Assembly (NCBI RefSeq): GCF_003014475.1 | Contig: NZ_PYGJ01000001.1 | Coordinates: 124,001 to 188,000 of the forward strand | DNA: 64,000 bases | Origin: Shimia abyssi | GTDB lineage: Bacteria; Pseudomonadota; Alphaproteobacteria; Rhodobacterales; Rhodobacteraceae | Direction: 5' to 3' | Position numbers and translations under genes: made by a program | Part shown: in pieces, positions 53,168 to 62,134 of the stretch | Numbering within the stretch: position 1 is the first letter of the stretch | Layout of the letters: each line of letters starts with the position of its first letter | The notes under the pieces: model-generated | Databases searched by the model: none | Seen by the model: only the letters and a program-made list of their open reading frames with translations | Told to the model about the DNA's origin: nothing

Positions 53168-55489
53168 ATGGTTACGAATAACAAAGTTCTTACGGTTTCA
53201 TACGGGACGTTCTCCTGTACCCTTGAAGGGTTTGAGGAGTCATTCGACACAATGAAAGCTATCGCGGAGTATTTTCGCGATCTGGCAGCGGATGACCGCT
53301 ATTTCGGAGCTGAACCCCCAACACCTGATGCTGAGATGCTCGCTCGTATCGCCGAACGCGAAATCGAACGCCGCGTTCAAGCCCGTGTGGATCACGGCGC
53401 AATTGTGCTCAGTGCTGGCGCACCTGCACCCGCCGCTGAGCCCGCCCCCGTCGAACAGCCCGCTCAAGCTGCTCCGGTAGAGGATGCTGAACCGGTTGCA
53501 GTCGTCGAAGCTGAAAACGTACAAGAAGAAATCGCTGCTCCCGCTGCTGAAATCGACACCGCTGCTCTGAACGTGGTCGAACCCGCATTGGAAGAGTACG
53601 CCCCGGAAATCGAGCTGGAAGAGACATCCGAGGAATCTGTTGAAGAAACTGTGGAAGCCATCGAGGACGTATCAGAGTTTGACGATGCCGATAACACGAT
53701 AAACGAGGTTGTAGACACAGTTCTGGATGACGCCCCCGCAATGGGCGAAGCAGATCAAGCCGAGGAAGCGGTTGCCGAAGAGGCCCTCGACGAAGCGGAA
53801 GAAACTGCTGAAACGGTTAAAGAACTCGTAGAAGATGTCATCGAGAAAGAGGCCCCCGCCCAACAGGTGCTAGACGCCGAATTGATTGAAGATGTGATCA
53901 TCGAAGCCGATGAAGACGTTCAGTCCATGTTGGAAGAAGAGACCGAGATTGCCGAGGCCAAAGACAGCTTCTTTGACGACATCTACGAAGACATCGACTC
54001 GGATGCTGACTTGGCTGAGTGGGAAGACGAAGACGACGCAATCGACCCCGAATACGAGGAAAACTCGATCGCGGCCAAGCTCGAACGCATCCGTGCGGTT
54101 GTCTCGCGTGTTGAAACCGATCCCGAGGATGATTTTTCTGAAGACGAGCACGCCGAGGCGATGGACAAAACAGCCTCGCCGCTCAACGAAACCGTTGAGC
54201 GTATCGAAGCCGCCCTTCAGGCCGATACCAAGCAAGACGAAGCTCCCGAAGCTCGGGACACCGATGAGCCGGATACCAGCCTGGTCGATGACAAAAAGGG
54301 CGCAGCGCCACAAGTTGCCGACATGTCTCAGCCGCTGCGCGCTCGTGTTGTGCGGATGAAAAAGGCCGACTTTGAACAGGCGGTTGCCTCTGGCCTTTTG
54401 GAAGCAGAAGAAGACACCGACAACGAAGACGACGCACTCGAAGCGGCGCGCGGATCAAGCCTGACCGCTCAGGACGAGGCCGAATTGCTGGCCGAGCTGG
54501 CCGAGGTTGAGGCCGAGCTCAACCGCTCGGATGCCGCAGACATGCAAGCCGTGTCGGAAGCAGACATTTTTGAAGAGCCTGAGACCGACGCGCCTGAAAA
54601 TCTCTTTGAAGAGGACGCGCCAACCGAGGTTGCTGAAACAACCGAAGAAACGCCAGAGGAAGAACCAGCCGTCAAGGCGCCGAACACCGAGCAGGATGAT
54701 GCGGCGTTCCTTTTGACCGACGCGGTCAGCACCCCCGCCCGAGAGCCGGCGGCTCTGGACAAAACAGATGACCTGTCGCGCCTGATGGCCAAAGCGCAGA
54801 GCGAAATGGACGAGCCCGAAGGCAACCGCCGTCGCCGCGCTATCGCCCATCTACGCGCCGCTGTCAAAGCAACCAAGGCCGAGCAGGCCTCTGGCAAGAC
54901 CAGCGGCAAACGCGACGCGACCGAAGCCTATCGCGATGATCTGGCGAGTGTTGTTCGCGCGGTTCCGGGTGGCGACACACCAGAGCCGGCCAAAAATGCG
55001 CGCCCAAAGCCCGCGCCGCTCAAGCTTGTGGCTGAGCAACGTATTGATGCTACTGAGCAAGAATCCAATGCCCCTGCCCCGCAGGAAGCCACGAAAGACA
55101 CGCCGCGCGTTCCTGTTCGCCCGCGCCGCGTGTCTGCCGACCGGAAGGACCGCGAGGAAATCGCGCGTGCTGCTGCCCCGGTCGGCAACCCGTCTGCCAT
55201 CATGGGTGGTTTCCATGACTACGCCCACAGTGTTGGTGCAACCCGTCTACCCGAAGTTCTCGAAGCGGCGGCGGCGTATCTGACCTTTGTCGAAGGTCAT
55301 GACCGTTTCTCGCGCCCGATGTTAATGCGCATGGCACGCGACGCCAATGAAGAAGAGTTTTCTCGCGAAATTGGCCTGCGCAGCTTTGGGCAACTCCTGC
55401 GCGAGCAGAAAATCGAAAAGATCGCTGGTGGGCGCTTTACCGCATCCCCAAACATCAACTTCAAGCCAGACGACCGCGCAGCGGGCTAA
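53168..55489 (+). CDS. Large acidic, low-complexity protein with conserved ends, unknown function
   Basis: 773 residues from the ATG at 53168 (AAGGA upstream; 53138 is the alternative start, adding ten residues). N-terminal 60 residues form a compact domain (VLTVSYGTFSCTLEGFEESFDTMKAIAEYFRDLAADDRYFG). Residues about 80-640 are rich in Glu, Asp and Ala (for example EETSEESVEETVEAIEDV). The last 95 residues form a second domain (GFHDYAHSVGATRLPEVLEAAAAYLTFVEGHDRFSRPMLMRMA). The frame is clean despite low complexity and codon use matches neighbours. It is probably cytoplasmic; there is no signal or membrane segment. Function unknown; the layout suggests a scaffold or tether with two binding ends. 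Confidence 0.8.
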   Translation: MVTNNKVLTVSYGTFSCTLEGFEESFDTMKAIAEYFRDLAADDRYFGAEPPTPDAEMLARIAEREIERRVQARVDHGAIVLSAGAPAPAAEPAPVEQPAQAAPVEDAEPVAVVEAENVQEEIAAPAAEIDTAALNVVEPALEEYAPEIELEETSEESVEETVEAIEDVSEFDDADNTINEVVDTVLDDAPAMGEADQAEEAVAEEALDEAEETAETVKELVEDVIEKEAPAQQVLDAELIEDVIIEADEDVQSMLEEETEIAEAKDSFFDDIYEDIDSDADLAEWEDEDDAIDPEYEENSIAAKLERIRAVVSRVETDPEDDFSEDEHAEAMDKTASPLNETVERIEAALQADTKQDEAPEARDTDEPDTSLVDDKKGAAPQVADMSQPLRARVVRMKKADFEQAVASGLLEAEEDTDNEDDALEAARGSSLTAQDEAELLAELAEVEAELNRSDAADMQAVSEADIFEEPETDAPENLFEEDAPTEVAETTEETPEEEPAVKAPNTEQDDAAFLLTDAVSTPAREPAALDKTDDLSRLMAKAQSEMDEPEGNRRRRAIAHLRAAVKATKAEQASGKTSGKRDATEAYRDDLASVVRAVPGGDTPEPAKNARPKPAPLKLVAEQRIDATEQESNAPAPQEATKDTPRVPVRPRRVSADRKDREEIARAAAPVGNPSAIMGGFHDYAHSVGATRLPEVLEAAAAYLTFVEGHDRFSRPMLMRMARDANEEEFSREIGLRSFGQLLREQKIEKIAGGRFTASPNINFKPDDRAAG

Positions 55490-55540
55490 GATCTGCAAAT
55501 TCGCGGTGGTTCGGCCAACCGCATCTGTGCCAAATATTCA

Positions 55541-55573
55541 AAAGCTCCCGACACGTCCGTCGGGGGCTTTTTG
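55541..55573 (+). terminator. Intrinsic terminator of the acidic protein gene
   Basis: AAAGCTCCCGAC pairs with GTCGGGGGCTTT (one offset) around a short loop, followed by TTTTTG. It is a clear intrinsic terminator 50 bases after the stop. Confidence 0.75.
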
Positions 55574-55800
55574 CTTTCCGACAGATTACCAACGGGTCGT
55601 GGACCAACTGACGACAAGCCCCACCCTCTTGTTCTCATTCCGCGCCTGATGCACAGTTGCATTTGCGAATTGATTGCTTCGTCCTCGCAAAAGTCGTTCG
55701 CAATGAGTTATCCGCCGTGCGATGAATTGAGGGGGATGTTTTTGCATCCGATGCCAGATGAACCAAACCGCTGAAACTCCAGTCACCTCAGGCGAGTGCC
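55574..55800. other. Intergenic stretch without recognised gene
   Basis: Between the terminator and the DUF2189 gene I see no convincing frame, RNA gene or repeat. It should hold the promoter of the DUF2189 gene; AGGCGAG just before 55801 is its ribosome site. Confidence 0.5.
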
Positions 55801-56559
55801 ATGCACGAAGTTAACAAAATTGATGCAGAGGATATCGCGGCGGCCCTGAAAGCCGGGTTTTCAGATTTTCTGGCCCGCCCGGTCATGAGTGGCTTTTTTG
55901 GCCTGTTTTACGCCATCTTCGGCCTCTTGTTTGTCTGGAGCTTGGTCTGGCTTGGCAAGATCTGGATGATCATCCCTGCCATTGTCGGCTTTCCCCTGGT
56001 CGCGCCCTTCGCCGCTGCGGGGCTTTATGAAATGTCGCGTCGATTGCAAAAGGGCGAGGCGTTCAGCTGGTCAGACATTCTCACAGTCATGGCCGATCAA
56101 CGCAAACGAGAAATGGGCTGGATGGCCTTTGTCACGCTGTTCGTATTCTGGGTATGGATGTACCAAGTGCGCCTTTGGCTGGCGATTATCCTGCAAGATG
56201 TTCCGTTCTCGGGTTTTGACGGGTTCCTGAGCATCGTCTTTTCCACACCGGAGGGGTGGACCTTTTTGGCGGTCGGGACAGTGGCCGGTGCAATTCTGTC
56301 GGCGGTCCTGTTCTCCTTGACGGTGGTTGCCATGCCGATGTTGCTCGATCGAGAGACCAATTTCGTGTCCGCAATGCTCACTTCCATTGCCGTCGTGCGC
56401 GAAAGCCCCGTGGTCATGCTCGGCTGGGCGGCCATCATTTCGGTCACCATGATACTCTCAATGGTCCCGGCGTTCATCGGACTGGTCTTTGCCCTGCCAA
56501 TTCTTGGTCACACCACGTGGCATCTGTATCAAAGGGCTGTGCCGGTATCAGAGAAATAG
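55801..56559 (+). CDS. DUF2189 integral membrane protein
   Basis: 252 residues with six membrane helices. Seen: AALKAGFSDFLARPVMSGFFGLFYAIFGLL, the DUF2189 start, IPAIVGFPLVAPFAAAGLYEMSRRLQKGE and the VVAMPMLLDRETNFVSAM motif. The family occurs across proteobacteria, sometimes near cytochrome oxidase genes; no function is known. The GFA gene follows 43 bases later. Confidence 0.82.
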   Translation: MHEVNKIDAEDIAAALKAGFSDFLARPVMSGFFGLFYAIFGLLFVWSLVWLGKIWMIIPAIVGFPLVAPFAAAGLYEMSRRLQKGEAFSWSDILTVMADQRKREMGWMAFVTLFVFWVWMYQVRLWLAIILQDVPFSGFDGFLSIVFSTPEGWTFLAVGTVAGAILSAVLFSLTVVAMPMLLDRETNFVSAMLTSIAVVRESPVVMLGWAAIISVTMILSMVPAFIGLVFALPILGHTTWHLYQRAVPVSEK

Positions 56560-56602
56560 TCACAACGTCAGTGACCTCAGCTCGAAGGAAAGGAAATGTC
56601 AA

Positions 56603-57007
56603 ATGACACTCTTGGTTCGAGGGGGCTGTAAATGCGGTCTGGTGAGATACAAAGGCGAAAAAATCGACGCTCCGATGTTTCGATGTCACTGCCGAGACTG
56701 CCAGCAGCTTACCGGAACTGGACATTCCGAGATGGTGCCGCTTGACTTGAATAGCTTTGTTATCGGAGATAACTGCTCTGAATACGAGATGGTTGGTGGA
56801 TCTGGCCAGCCCACTTATAGTGGTTTTTGCCCAAATTGTGGATCACCCCTAACGCGCCGAAGCGCGCGCATGAGCGACCGAATTTACGTTCACGCGGCTT
56901 CTATGGACCATCCAGAGACCTACCTCCCAGCCAAATCGATTTATGTTGACGCTGCTCAGCCGTGGGACAGGTCCGTGATTGACCAAAGCGCGGTCCACCC
57001 TGCCTGA
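56603..57007 (+). CDS. GFA-family zinc protein (glutathione-dependent formaldehyde-activating-like)
   Basis: 134 residues. Seen: GGCKCGLVRY, FRCHCRDCQQLTG and FCPNCGSPL, the cysteine sets that bind two zinc ions in the CENP-V/GFA fold. AAGGAAATGTCAA precedes the ATG; an ATG seven bases earlier is in another frame. Despite the name, enzymatic activity in most members is unproven. In the Gly/Cys pattern it is a complete member. Confidence 0.85.
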   Translation: MTLLVRGGCKCGLVRYKGEKIDAPMFRCHCRDCQQLTGTGHSEMVPLDLNSFVIGDNCSEYEMVGGSGQPTYSGFCPNCGSPLTRRSARMSDRIYVHAASMDHPETYLPAKSIYVDAAQPWDRSVIDQSAVHPA

Positions 57008-57087
57008 ATGCAGACCTATTGGCACTGCCTGACATTCACAAAGCCCATTGCAAACTGTGAATCGGTGATCCCCGGTCGTGGCAAGGC

Positions 57088-57318
57088 TTACTGATCGTTC
57101 GGGTCCGCGTCGGGATCGGCCTGACCGATCCCTTTGAACACGGATTTAAACGGGATGATCCAGATGATGCCCAGACCAACATAAACCCCCAGCTCCACCA
57201 GTATCGAGGGGCGCTCGAACAGGGCCACGATATTGATCGCAACAATCACATAGAGCGGCAGGCCGATCAGCAGGATCAGCAACGAAAGCCGTTTGCGTGT
57301 CTTATAGCTCAGAGCCAT
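57088..57318 (-). CDS. DUF2842 small membrane protein
   Basis: 76 residues, two membrane helices (LSLLILLIGLPLYVIVAINIV and ILVELGVYVGLGIIWIIPF), basic start (SYKTRKR) and acidic tail (DPDADPNDQ). The pattern is that of DUF2842, restricted to alphaproteobacteria. GAGAGG lies before the ATG. It starts 41 bases after the purA stop on the same strand. Confidence 0.8.
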   Translation of the reverse strand: MALSYKTRKRLSLLILLIGLPLYVIVAINIVALFERPSILVELGVYVGLGIIWIIPFKSVFKGIGQADPDADPNDQ

Positions 57319-57358
57319 CGTTGCCTCTCTTCCTGCGGTTTCCGAATAGAATACGGGA

Positions 57359-58672
57359 TCAATCGGCAAACGGATCGGTTACAAGGATTGTGTCTTCCCG
57401 CTCGGGCGAGGTGGACAGCAAGGCCACCGGGCACTCAATCAGCTCTTCGACCCTGCGCACATACTTGATCGCATTGGCAGGCAATTCCGCCCAGCTGCGC
57501 GCGCCTTCGGTCGAATCTGACCAGCCGGGGTGCTCTTCATAGATGGGCTTGCACCGCGCCTGTTGATCAGCGGCAGTCGGCAGGTAATCCAACCGCTCTC
57601 CGTCCAACTCATAGGCGACACAGATTTTCAGCGTCTCAAACCCATCCAGAACGTCGAGCTTGGTCAGACAGATGCCCTTAATGCCAGACGTGGCACAGGT
57701 TTGGCGCACCAAAGCCGCGTCAAACCAACCGCAACGGCGCTGACGCCCTGTGGTGGTGCCAAACTCGTGCCCGCGCGTACCCAGACGCGCGCCATCTTCG
57801 TCCGGCGTGCCGTCGTCTTGCAATAGCTCGGTCGGGAACGGCCCCTCGCCCACACGGGTGGTATAAGCTTTGACAATGCCCAGCACATAATCGATCGAAC
57901 CCGGCCCGATACCAACTCCAGTCGCGGCCTGACCTGCGATTACGTTGGATGATGTCACATAAGGGTATGTGCCAAAATCAATATCCAACAGTGCTCCTTG
58001 CGCCCCTTCGAACAGGATGCGTTTACCGGCTTTGCGCTTTTCATTCAGAACTTTCCAAACTGGCGCGGCATAGGGCAGGATTTTGACGGCAATCTCTTTG
58101 AGTTTCTCGATCAACGCGTCGCGATCCACAGGCTCGATACCCAATCCACGGCGCAACGGGTCGTGGTGCTGCAAGGCGCGATCAACGCGTGCAATCAACG
58201 TCGCCTCGTCAGCGAGGTCCGCGACACGCACCGCGCGCCGCCCGACTTTATCCTCATATGCCGGGCCAATGCCGCGACCAGTGGTGCCGATCTTGGTGCC
58301 TTTACTGGCCGCTTCTTCGCGGGCGCGGTCAAGTTCGCCATGAATCGGCAGAATCAGTGGCGTGTTTTCGGCGATCATCAATGTCTCGGGCGAGATTTCG
58401 ACACCCTGGGCGCGCACGGTCTCGATCTCGTTCAACAGGTGCCACGGGTCCAGCACAACGCCATTGCCAATAACCGACAGCTTACCGCCACGCACAACGC
58501 CGCTGGGCAGCGCGTGAAGCTTGTAAACCTTGCCGTCGATGACCAACGTGTGGCCTGCATTATGACCGCCCTGAAAGCGCGCGATCACGTCGGCGCGTTC
58601 GCTCAGCCAGTCCACGATCTTGCCTTTGCCTTCATCGCCCCACTGGGCGCCTACGACGACGACGTTTGCCAT
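57359..58672 (-). CDS. purA: Adenylosuccinate synthetase
   Basis: 437 residues. It joins IMP and aspartate with GTP in the first step to AMP. Seen: [14 protein letters not shown] (GTP loop with catalytic Asp), [12 protein letters not shown] (catalytic His), [35 protein letters not shown], and [13 protein letters not shown], all in family order. Length is normal. GGAACTCTC precedes the ATG. Confidence 0.95.
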   Translation of the reverse strand: MANVVVVGAQWGDEGKGKIVDWLSERADVIARFQGGHNAGHTLVIDGKVYKLHALPSGVVRGGKLSVIGNGVVLDPWHLLNEIETVRAQGVEISPETLMIAENTPLILPIHGELDRAREEAASKGTKIGTTGRGIGPAYEDKVGRRAVRVADLADEATLIARVDRALQHHDPLRRGLGIEPVDRDALIEKLKEIAVKILPYAAPVWKVLNEKRKAGKRILFEGAQGALLDIDFGTYPYVTSSNVIAGQAATGVGIGPGSIDYVLGIVKAYTTRVGEGPFPTELLQDDGTPDEDGARLGTRGHEFGTTTGRQRRCGWFDAALVRQTCATSGIKGICLTKLDVLDGFETLKICVAYELDGERLDYLPTAADQQARCKPIYEEHPGWSDSTEGARSWAELPANAIKYVRRVEELIECPVALLSTSPEREDTILVTDPFAD

Positions 58673-58814
58673 GAGAGTTCCTTTTCATGCGGTCAAACCC
58701 GCGCCCTTTTAGCCATGTTGTGTGCAACACGAAACCGCAAATTCGCCGCAGCACTGGACAGAGGGCGCGTTTTTTCGCAATACCTATAAAAAAAGACCGT
58801 AAAAGGGATCGCTG

Positions 58815-59210
58815 ATGGGGCTGTTGCTGCGTTGGATCTTTGCCTTCTTGTTGCTGGCACTGACATTCAACCCGACCGAGTGGAACTATGTCCGCTGGAG
58901 CATGGACAATTATATCGAGGAGATGCCCCTGACTGTACTGTTGGGGCTGCTCTTGGCGATTGGGTATATTATCTATCTGCGCGCCACGATCCGCTCGATT
59001 GGCGGGTTTGGCATGTTCCTTGTGCTGTCGGTGGTCGCGGCATTGGTTTGGGTTTTGTATGATTGGGGATTGCTGCGGCTGGATAACCAGGATCTGAACA
59101 CGTGGATTGGTATTCTTGCCCTGTCTATTGTGTTGGGCATTGGTTTGGGCTGGTCGATTGTAAGGCGCCTGTTGTCCGGACAATATGATATGGATGACGT
59201 GGACAACTGA
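58815..59210 (+). CDS. DUF6524 membrane protein
   Basis: 131 residues with four membrane helices. Seen: RWIFAFLLLALTFNPTEWNYVRW, typical of DUF6524, and GGFGMFLVLSVVAALVWVLYDWGLL. It ends with an acidic tail (GQYDMDDVDN). AAAAGGGATCGCTG precedes the ATG. It is divergent from purA. Function unknown. Confidence 0.75.
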   Translation: MGLLLRWIFAFLLLALTFNPTEWNYVRWSMDNYIEEMPLTVLLGLLLAIGYIIYLRATIRSIGGFGMFLVLSVVAALVWVLYDWGLLRLDNQDLNTWIGILALSIVLGIGLGWSIVRRLLSGQYDMDDVDN

Positions 59211-59323
59211 AATTTGGTGCCTTTGACCTAATTCCAGTGAGGGGGCCAGCCCCCTCTTTTGCCCGTTGGGCAAAATTCACCCCCGAAGTATTTCTGGCAA
59301 GATGAAGATCAAGTGCATTTGGG

Positions 59324-59647
59324 TCAGGCGTCTTGAACAAGCGTGACCGGGGCACCGTGGGCAGTGCTGAGAAAGGCGCGCTCCCATGCGGCGCGGGTGG
59401 TTTCGACGGCCTGTGCATCGGCCAGCCCCTGCCCGTCCAGCAATGTTTCAAGGGTTTCCAGCCATGCGATGAAATAATCGTCACCGCCATTGAGCTCGCG
59501 TGTCAACCCATGGCGTTTGAGGGTCGCGCCAAAGGCTTTGGCCCAGTCCGGCCAAGCAAAATGCCCCGTCTCGTTCAGATGTACCGTCAGCGCAAAGACC
59601 TGCGCGTGCCATGGTGCCTCAAAAGCCGGTTCATCAGGCGCGGTCAT
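59324..59647 (-). CDS. Nitrile hydratase accessory (activator) protein
   Basis: 107 residues from the ATG at 59647, which overlaps the nthB stop (ATGA). Seen: FEAPWHAQVFALTVHLNETGHFAWPDWAKAFG, which resembles the N-terminal half of NHase beta and is typical of the cobalt chaperone/self-subunit-swapping activator, then YFIAWLETLETLL. It helps load cobalt into the alpha subunit. Confidence 0.88.
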   Translation of the reverse strand: MTAPDEPAFEAPWHAQVFALTVHLNETGHFAWPDWAKAFGATLKRHGLTRELNGGDDYFIAWLETLETLLDGQGLADAQAVETTRAAWERAFLSTAHGAPVTLVQDA

Positions 59648-60318
59648 GCGGGTTCCAGATAGCTTTGCCACAGGTCGAGAATGACCTCATCTGTTGCGGA
59701 TCCTTCGTCGCCCCAAAGGTCACATGCAGAAAATGACACCGCATAAAGCGGCTCAGGCGCTTCGCCTTGCCCATGGGCATTGGTATCGGGCAGGACAAAC
59801 GCTCCGTGGCGCAGGACAACCTCACCTACGGCCCCCGCGGCATAAGATGGCAGGCGTGTATGCCCGCCTGGAACAGTTGCATTGTGCGCACGCTTACGGG
59901 TGCGAACCCTATCCCCGATCGCAAAATCAGGAGGAGTTGCAAGCCGGTCATAAGCGCTGCCCGAGGCCAATACACCCGCCACAACTTCGGCGCGCAATGC
60001 GCGATCCACAAGATCAGATGGCGCTTGTCCGCGCGCATGTCCGTTTTGCAGCTCATCCAGCGTGATCATGTCACGTTCGACCAGAAGATTGGCCAGTGCT
60101 GCCATCCATTTTTCGTAATATGTGAACCGGCTGTAATCCTTGGGCGGCAGCGTTTCGCGTGCATGGCGCGACGTATCTATGTTCCATTGGCCCAACGCGC
60201 CCGCCGCCAGCGTCAATGCCAACGCGCGCGCGTGCCAGTCCTCGGCATAGATTGCGCCATCTTCGGGATTTACAGGGCCATCTCCGTAGCGACCACCCAT
60301 ATCGTGCACACGGCTCAT
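59644..60318 (-). CDS. nthB: Nitrile hydratase subunit beta
   Basis: 224 residues; the ATG at 60318 overlaps the alpha stop (ATGA). Seen: [36 protein letters not shown] and, near the end, [32 protein letters not shown] with the arginines that contact the alpha claw, and [15 protein letters not shown]. It forms the heterodimer with the alpha subunit. Confidence 0.92.
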   Translation of the reverse strand: MSRVHDMGGRYGDGPVNPEDGAIYAEDWHARALALTLAAGALGQWNIDTSRHARETLPPKDYSRFTYYEKWMAALANLLVERDMITLDELQNGHARGQAPSDLVDRALRAEVVAGVLASGSAYDRLATPPDFAIGDRVRTRKRAHNATVPGGHTRLPSYAAGAVGEVVLRHGAFVLPDTNAHGQGEAPEPLYAVSFSACDLWGDEGSATDEVILDLWQSYLEPA

Positions 60319-60929
60319 GGGGTTGGCACCATGGCCAGACCGGTGCCAATCATCGAATCCCGTGTGACAAGTTCGGCCAGCGCGTCTTGGCCCCACCCAT
60401 CAGTGCCCTCCGGGCGCTGGGGCACCACCAGATAGCGCATTTCTGCCGTAGAATCCCAGACGCGAACTTTTTTGCCTTTGGGAATGTCTACACCGAATTC
60501 AGCCAGCACCGCGCGAGGTTCTCGTACTATCCGCGCGCGGTAGGCATCGGACTTGTACCACCCCGGCGGAATCCCCAACAGCGGCCATGGATAACAGCTG
60601 CATAAGGTGCACACGACCACGTTATGAACCGCGTCCGTGTTTTCGACAAACACCATGTGCTCGCCTTGCCGGCCATAAAGATCCAGTTCCCTGAGCATAG
60701 GCATCGGATCAGACAACATCGCGTCACGGAAAGCCGGATCATGCCACATCCGGGCCACTACGCCCGCGCCATTCTTGGGTCCAATGCGATTCTGGTAGGT
60801 GTCGATGATTTCGTCCAGCGTGGCCGGATCTACCAAACCCTTTTCAGTCAGAATGGTTTCCAGCGCCTTGACCCGCAAAGCAGGGTCAGGTGGCAAAAGG
60901 GAGTGCGGGTGATCGTGATCATGTGGCAT
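60315..60929 (-). CDS. nthA: Cobalt-type nitrile hydratase subunit alpha
   Basis: 204 residues from the ATG at 60929. Hydrates nitriles to amides. The metal claw reads VCTLCSC (C107, C110, S111, C112); Thr after the first cysteine marks the cobalt class, while iron enzymes have Ser. The N-terminus is rich in histidine ([10 protein letters not shown]), which may help take up metal. Order alpha, beta, activator on one strand is the usual cobalt-type operon. No amidase gene is next to it. The ribosome site is weak; an in-frame ATG at 60959 is possible. Confidence 0.93.
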   Translation of the reverse strand: MPHDHDHPHSLLPPDPALRVKALETILTEKGLVDPATLDEIIDTYQNRIGPKNGAGVVARMWHDPAFRDAMLSDPMPMLRELDLYGRQGEHMVFVENTDAVHNVVVCTLCSCYPWPLLGIPPGWYKSDAYRARIVREPRAVLAEFGVDIPKGKKVRVWDSTAEMRYLVVPQRPEGTDGWGQDALAELVTRDSMIGTGLAMVPTP

Positions 60930-61020
60930 GTGCAAACTCTGACAAAGTCCGGGCGCCATTGTCCAGCGCCGTTTTCAAATCAACTGCGCCGACCTTGGTC
61001 GTAGGTCCACCTAACGCGCG

Positions 61021-61335
61021 CTACTTTTGCCCATTGGCGATCTCGGCAACCGTGGTGCGGACCTCGGCATCGGACGTTTCTCCAACAAAGCCGACAGTTA
61101 AAACCAGATTGCGAATGTGACCGCCCAACTCGCGCTGGCAATCCAGCTTGTCCGGATAACCACGCACGCGCACATTGCGATATGTATAATTGTCGCTGGC
61201 CTTGGAAATATAGCCACATTTCCACTCAATCTCATTTGCCGCTACCGGGCCGGACGCGATAAATGTCATTCCCAGAACAAACCCAAGCGCCCCAATGACA
61301 CTGCGTTGAGAGTTCATTTTTTGACCGGATTCCAT
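61021..61335 (-). CDS. Secreted or periplasmic small protein, unknown
   Basis: 104 residues; GGAG lies seven bases before the ATG at 61335. A signal peptide (NSQRSVIGALGFVLGMTFIASGPVAA) is followed by a short mature part with two cysteines (WKCGYIS, LDCQREL) that may form a disulfide. No family recognised. Confidence 0.6.
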   Translation of the reverse strand: MESGQKMNSQRSVIGALGFVLGMTFIASGPVAANEIEWKCGYISKASDNYTYRNVRVRGYPDKLDCQRELGGHIRNLVLTVGFVGETSDAEVRTTVAEIANGQK

Positions 61336-61556
61336 GTGCTTTCTCCTTTGTAACCAGAACAATTATGAGAATAGGAAACTTAGCCCGGCTTGAAAAAACA
61401 CGTTCGCCCAAGTTTTCTGACAATTCAGCGATCAGAATTTGATCACCCCGCTTTTCACCAACCAGCCCTGCCGCACTCGAAACTGCCTTGCCCCCCGCGC
61501 GAAACTTGCCTACATAGCGCGCTGAACCAACCGAACGCTCGCTCAGACAGGTCCCA

Positions 61557-61919
61557 ATGGAAAACGTTGTCCTCATCATTCACCTTCTCCTCGCACTTGC
61601 CCTGATCGGGGTCGTGCTGATGCAACGCTCCGAAGGTGGTGGCCTTGGCATTGGGGGCGGCGGCGGCGGTGCCGTGTCGGGCCGCTCGGCCGCGACAGCT
61701 TTGGGCAAAATTACATGGGTTCTTGCGGGCGCGTTCATCTGTACGTCGATCGCGTTGACGGTGATCGCCGCGAAAAACTCGGCATCCAGCTCGGTCTTTG
61801 ATCGTCTCGGTACTTCGGCTCCGGTCGAAGAAACCACAACACCGCTCGCACCAGCAGGTGACAGCCTGTTGCCACCTTCCGAAGGTGACGACGCGCCGTT
61901 GCTGCCGCGCGCGGACTGA
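61557..61919 (+). CDS. secG: Preprotein translocase subunit SecG
   Basis: 120 residues. Part of SecYEG in the inner membrane. Seen: first helix ENVVLIIHLLLALALIGVVLMQ, the linker RSEGGGLGIGGGGGG, then LGKITWVLAGAFICTSIALTVIA as second helix, and an acidic, proline-rich tail typical of alphaproteobacteria. It lies upstream of pyrG, as often in this group. Confidence 0.9.
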   Translation: MENVVLIIHLLLALALIGVVLMQRSEGGGLGIGGGGGGAVSGRSAATALGKITWVLAGAFICTSIALTVIAAKNSASSSVFDRLGTSAPVEETTTPLAPAGDSLLPPSEGDDAPLLPRAD

Positions 61920-62003
61920 TCTGGCGAACCACTTTGGCCCTACGGGGCCAACCACAACAGCTTGAGGCGATTTTTCCGTCCGCAACAGCATCTTGCGGTT
62001 CGG

Positions 62004-62033
62004 TTGCCAAAGGCATGCGAATCCTGTTATACT
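62004..62033 (+). promoter_or_regulatory. Candidate sigma-70 promoter of pyrG
   Basis: TTGCCA (62004-62009) and TATACT (62028-62033) are spaced by 18 bp, about 100 bases before the pyrG start. The -10 box is good and the -35 fair. Position in the secG-pyrG gap supports it. Confidence 0.45.
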
Positions 62034-62134
62034 TAAGTCCCGTGATGCTGTGGCAGTTTCGGCTGCCGCGGGCGCATGAAATTTAGACGTACACATCGAC
62101 GAATACGTTCGACTATCACGGGGGCGCAGGCCAC

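Noticed and set aside
55571-55774. Plus-strand 67-codon frame
   Set aside because: No ribosome site, starts at a TTG inside the terminator tail and shows no recognisable pattern.
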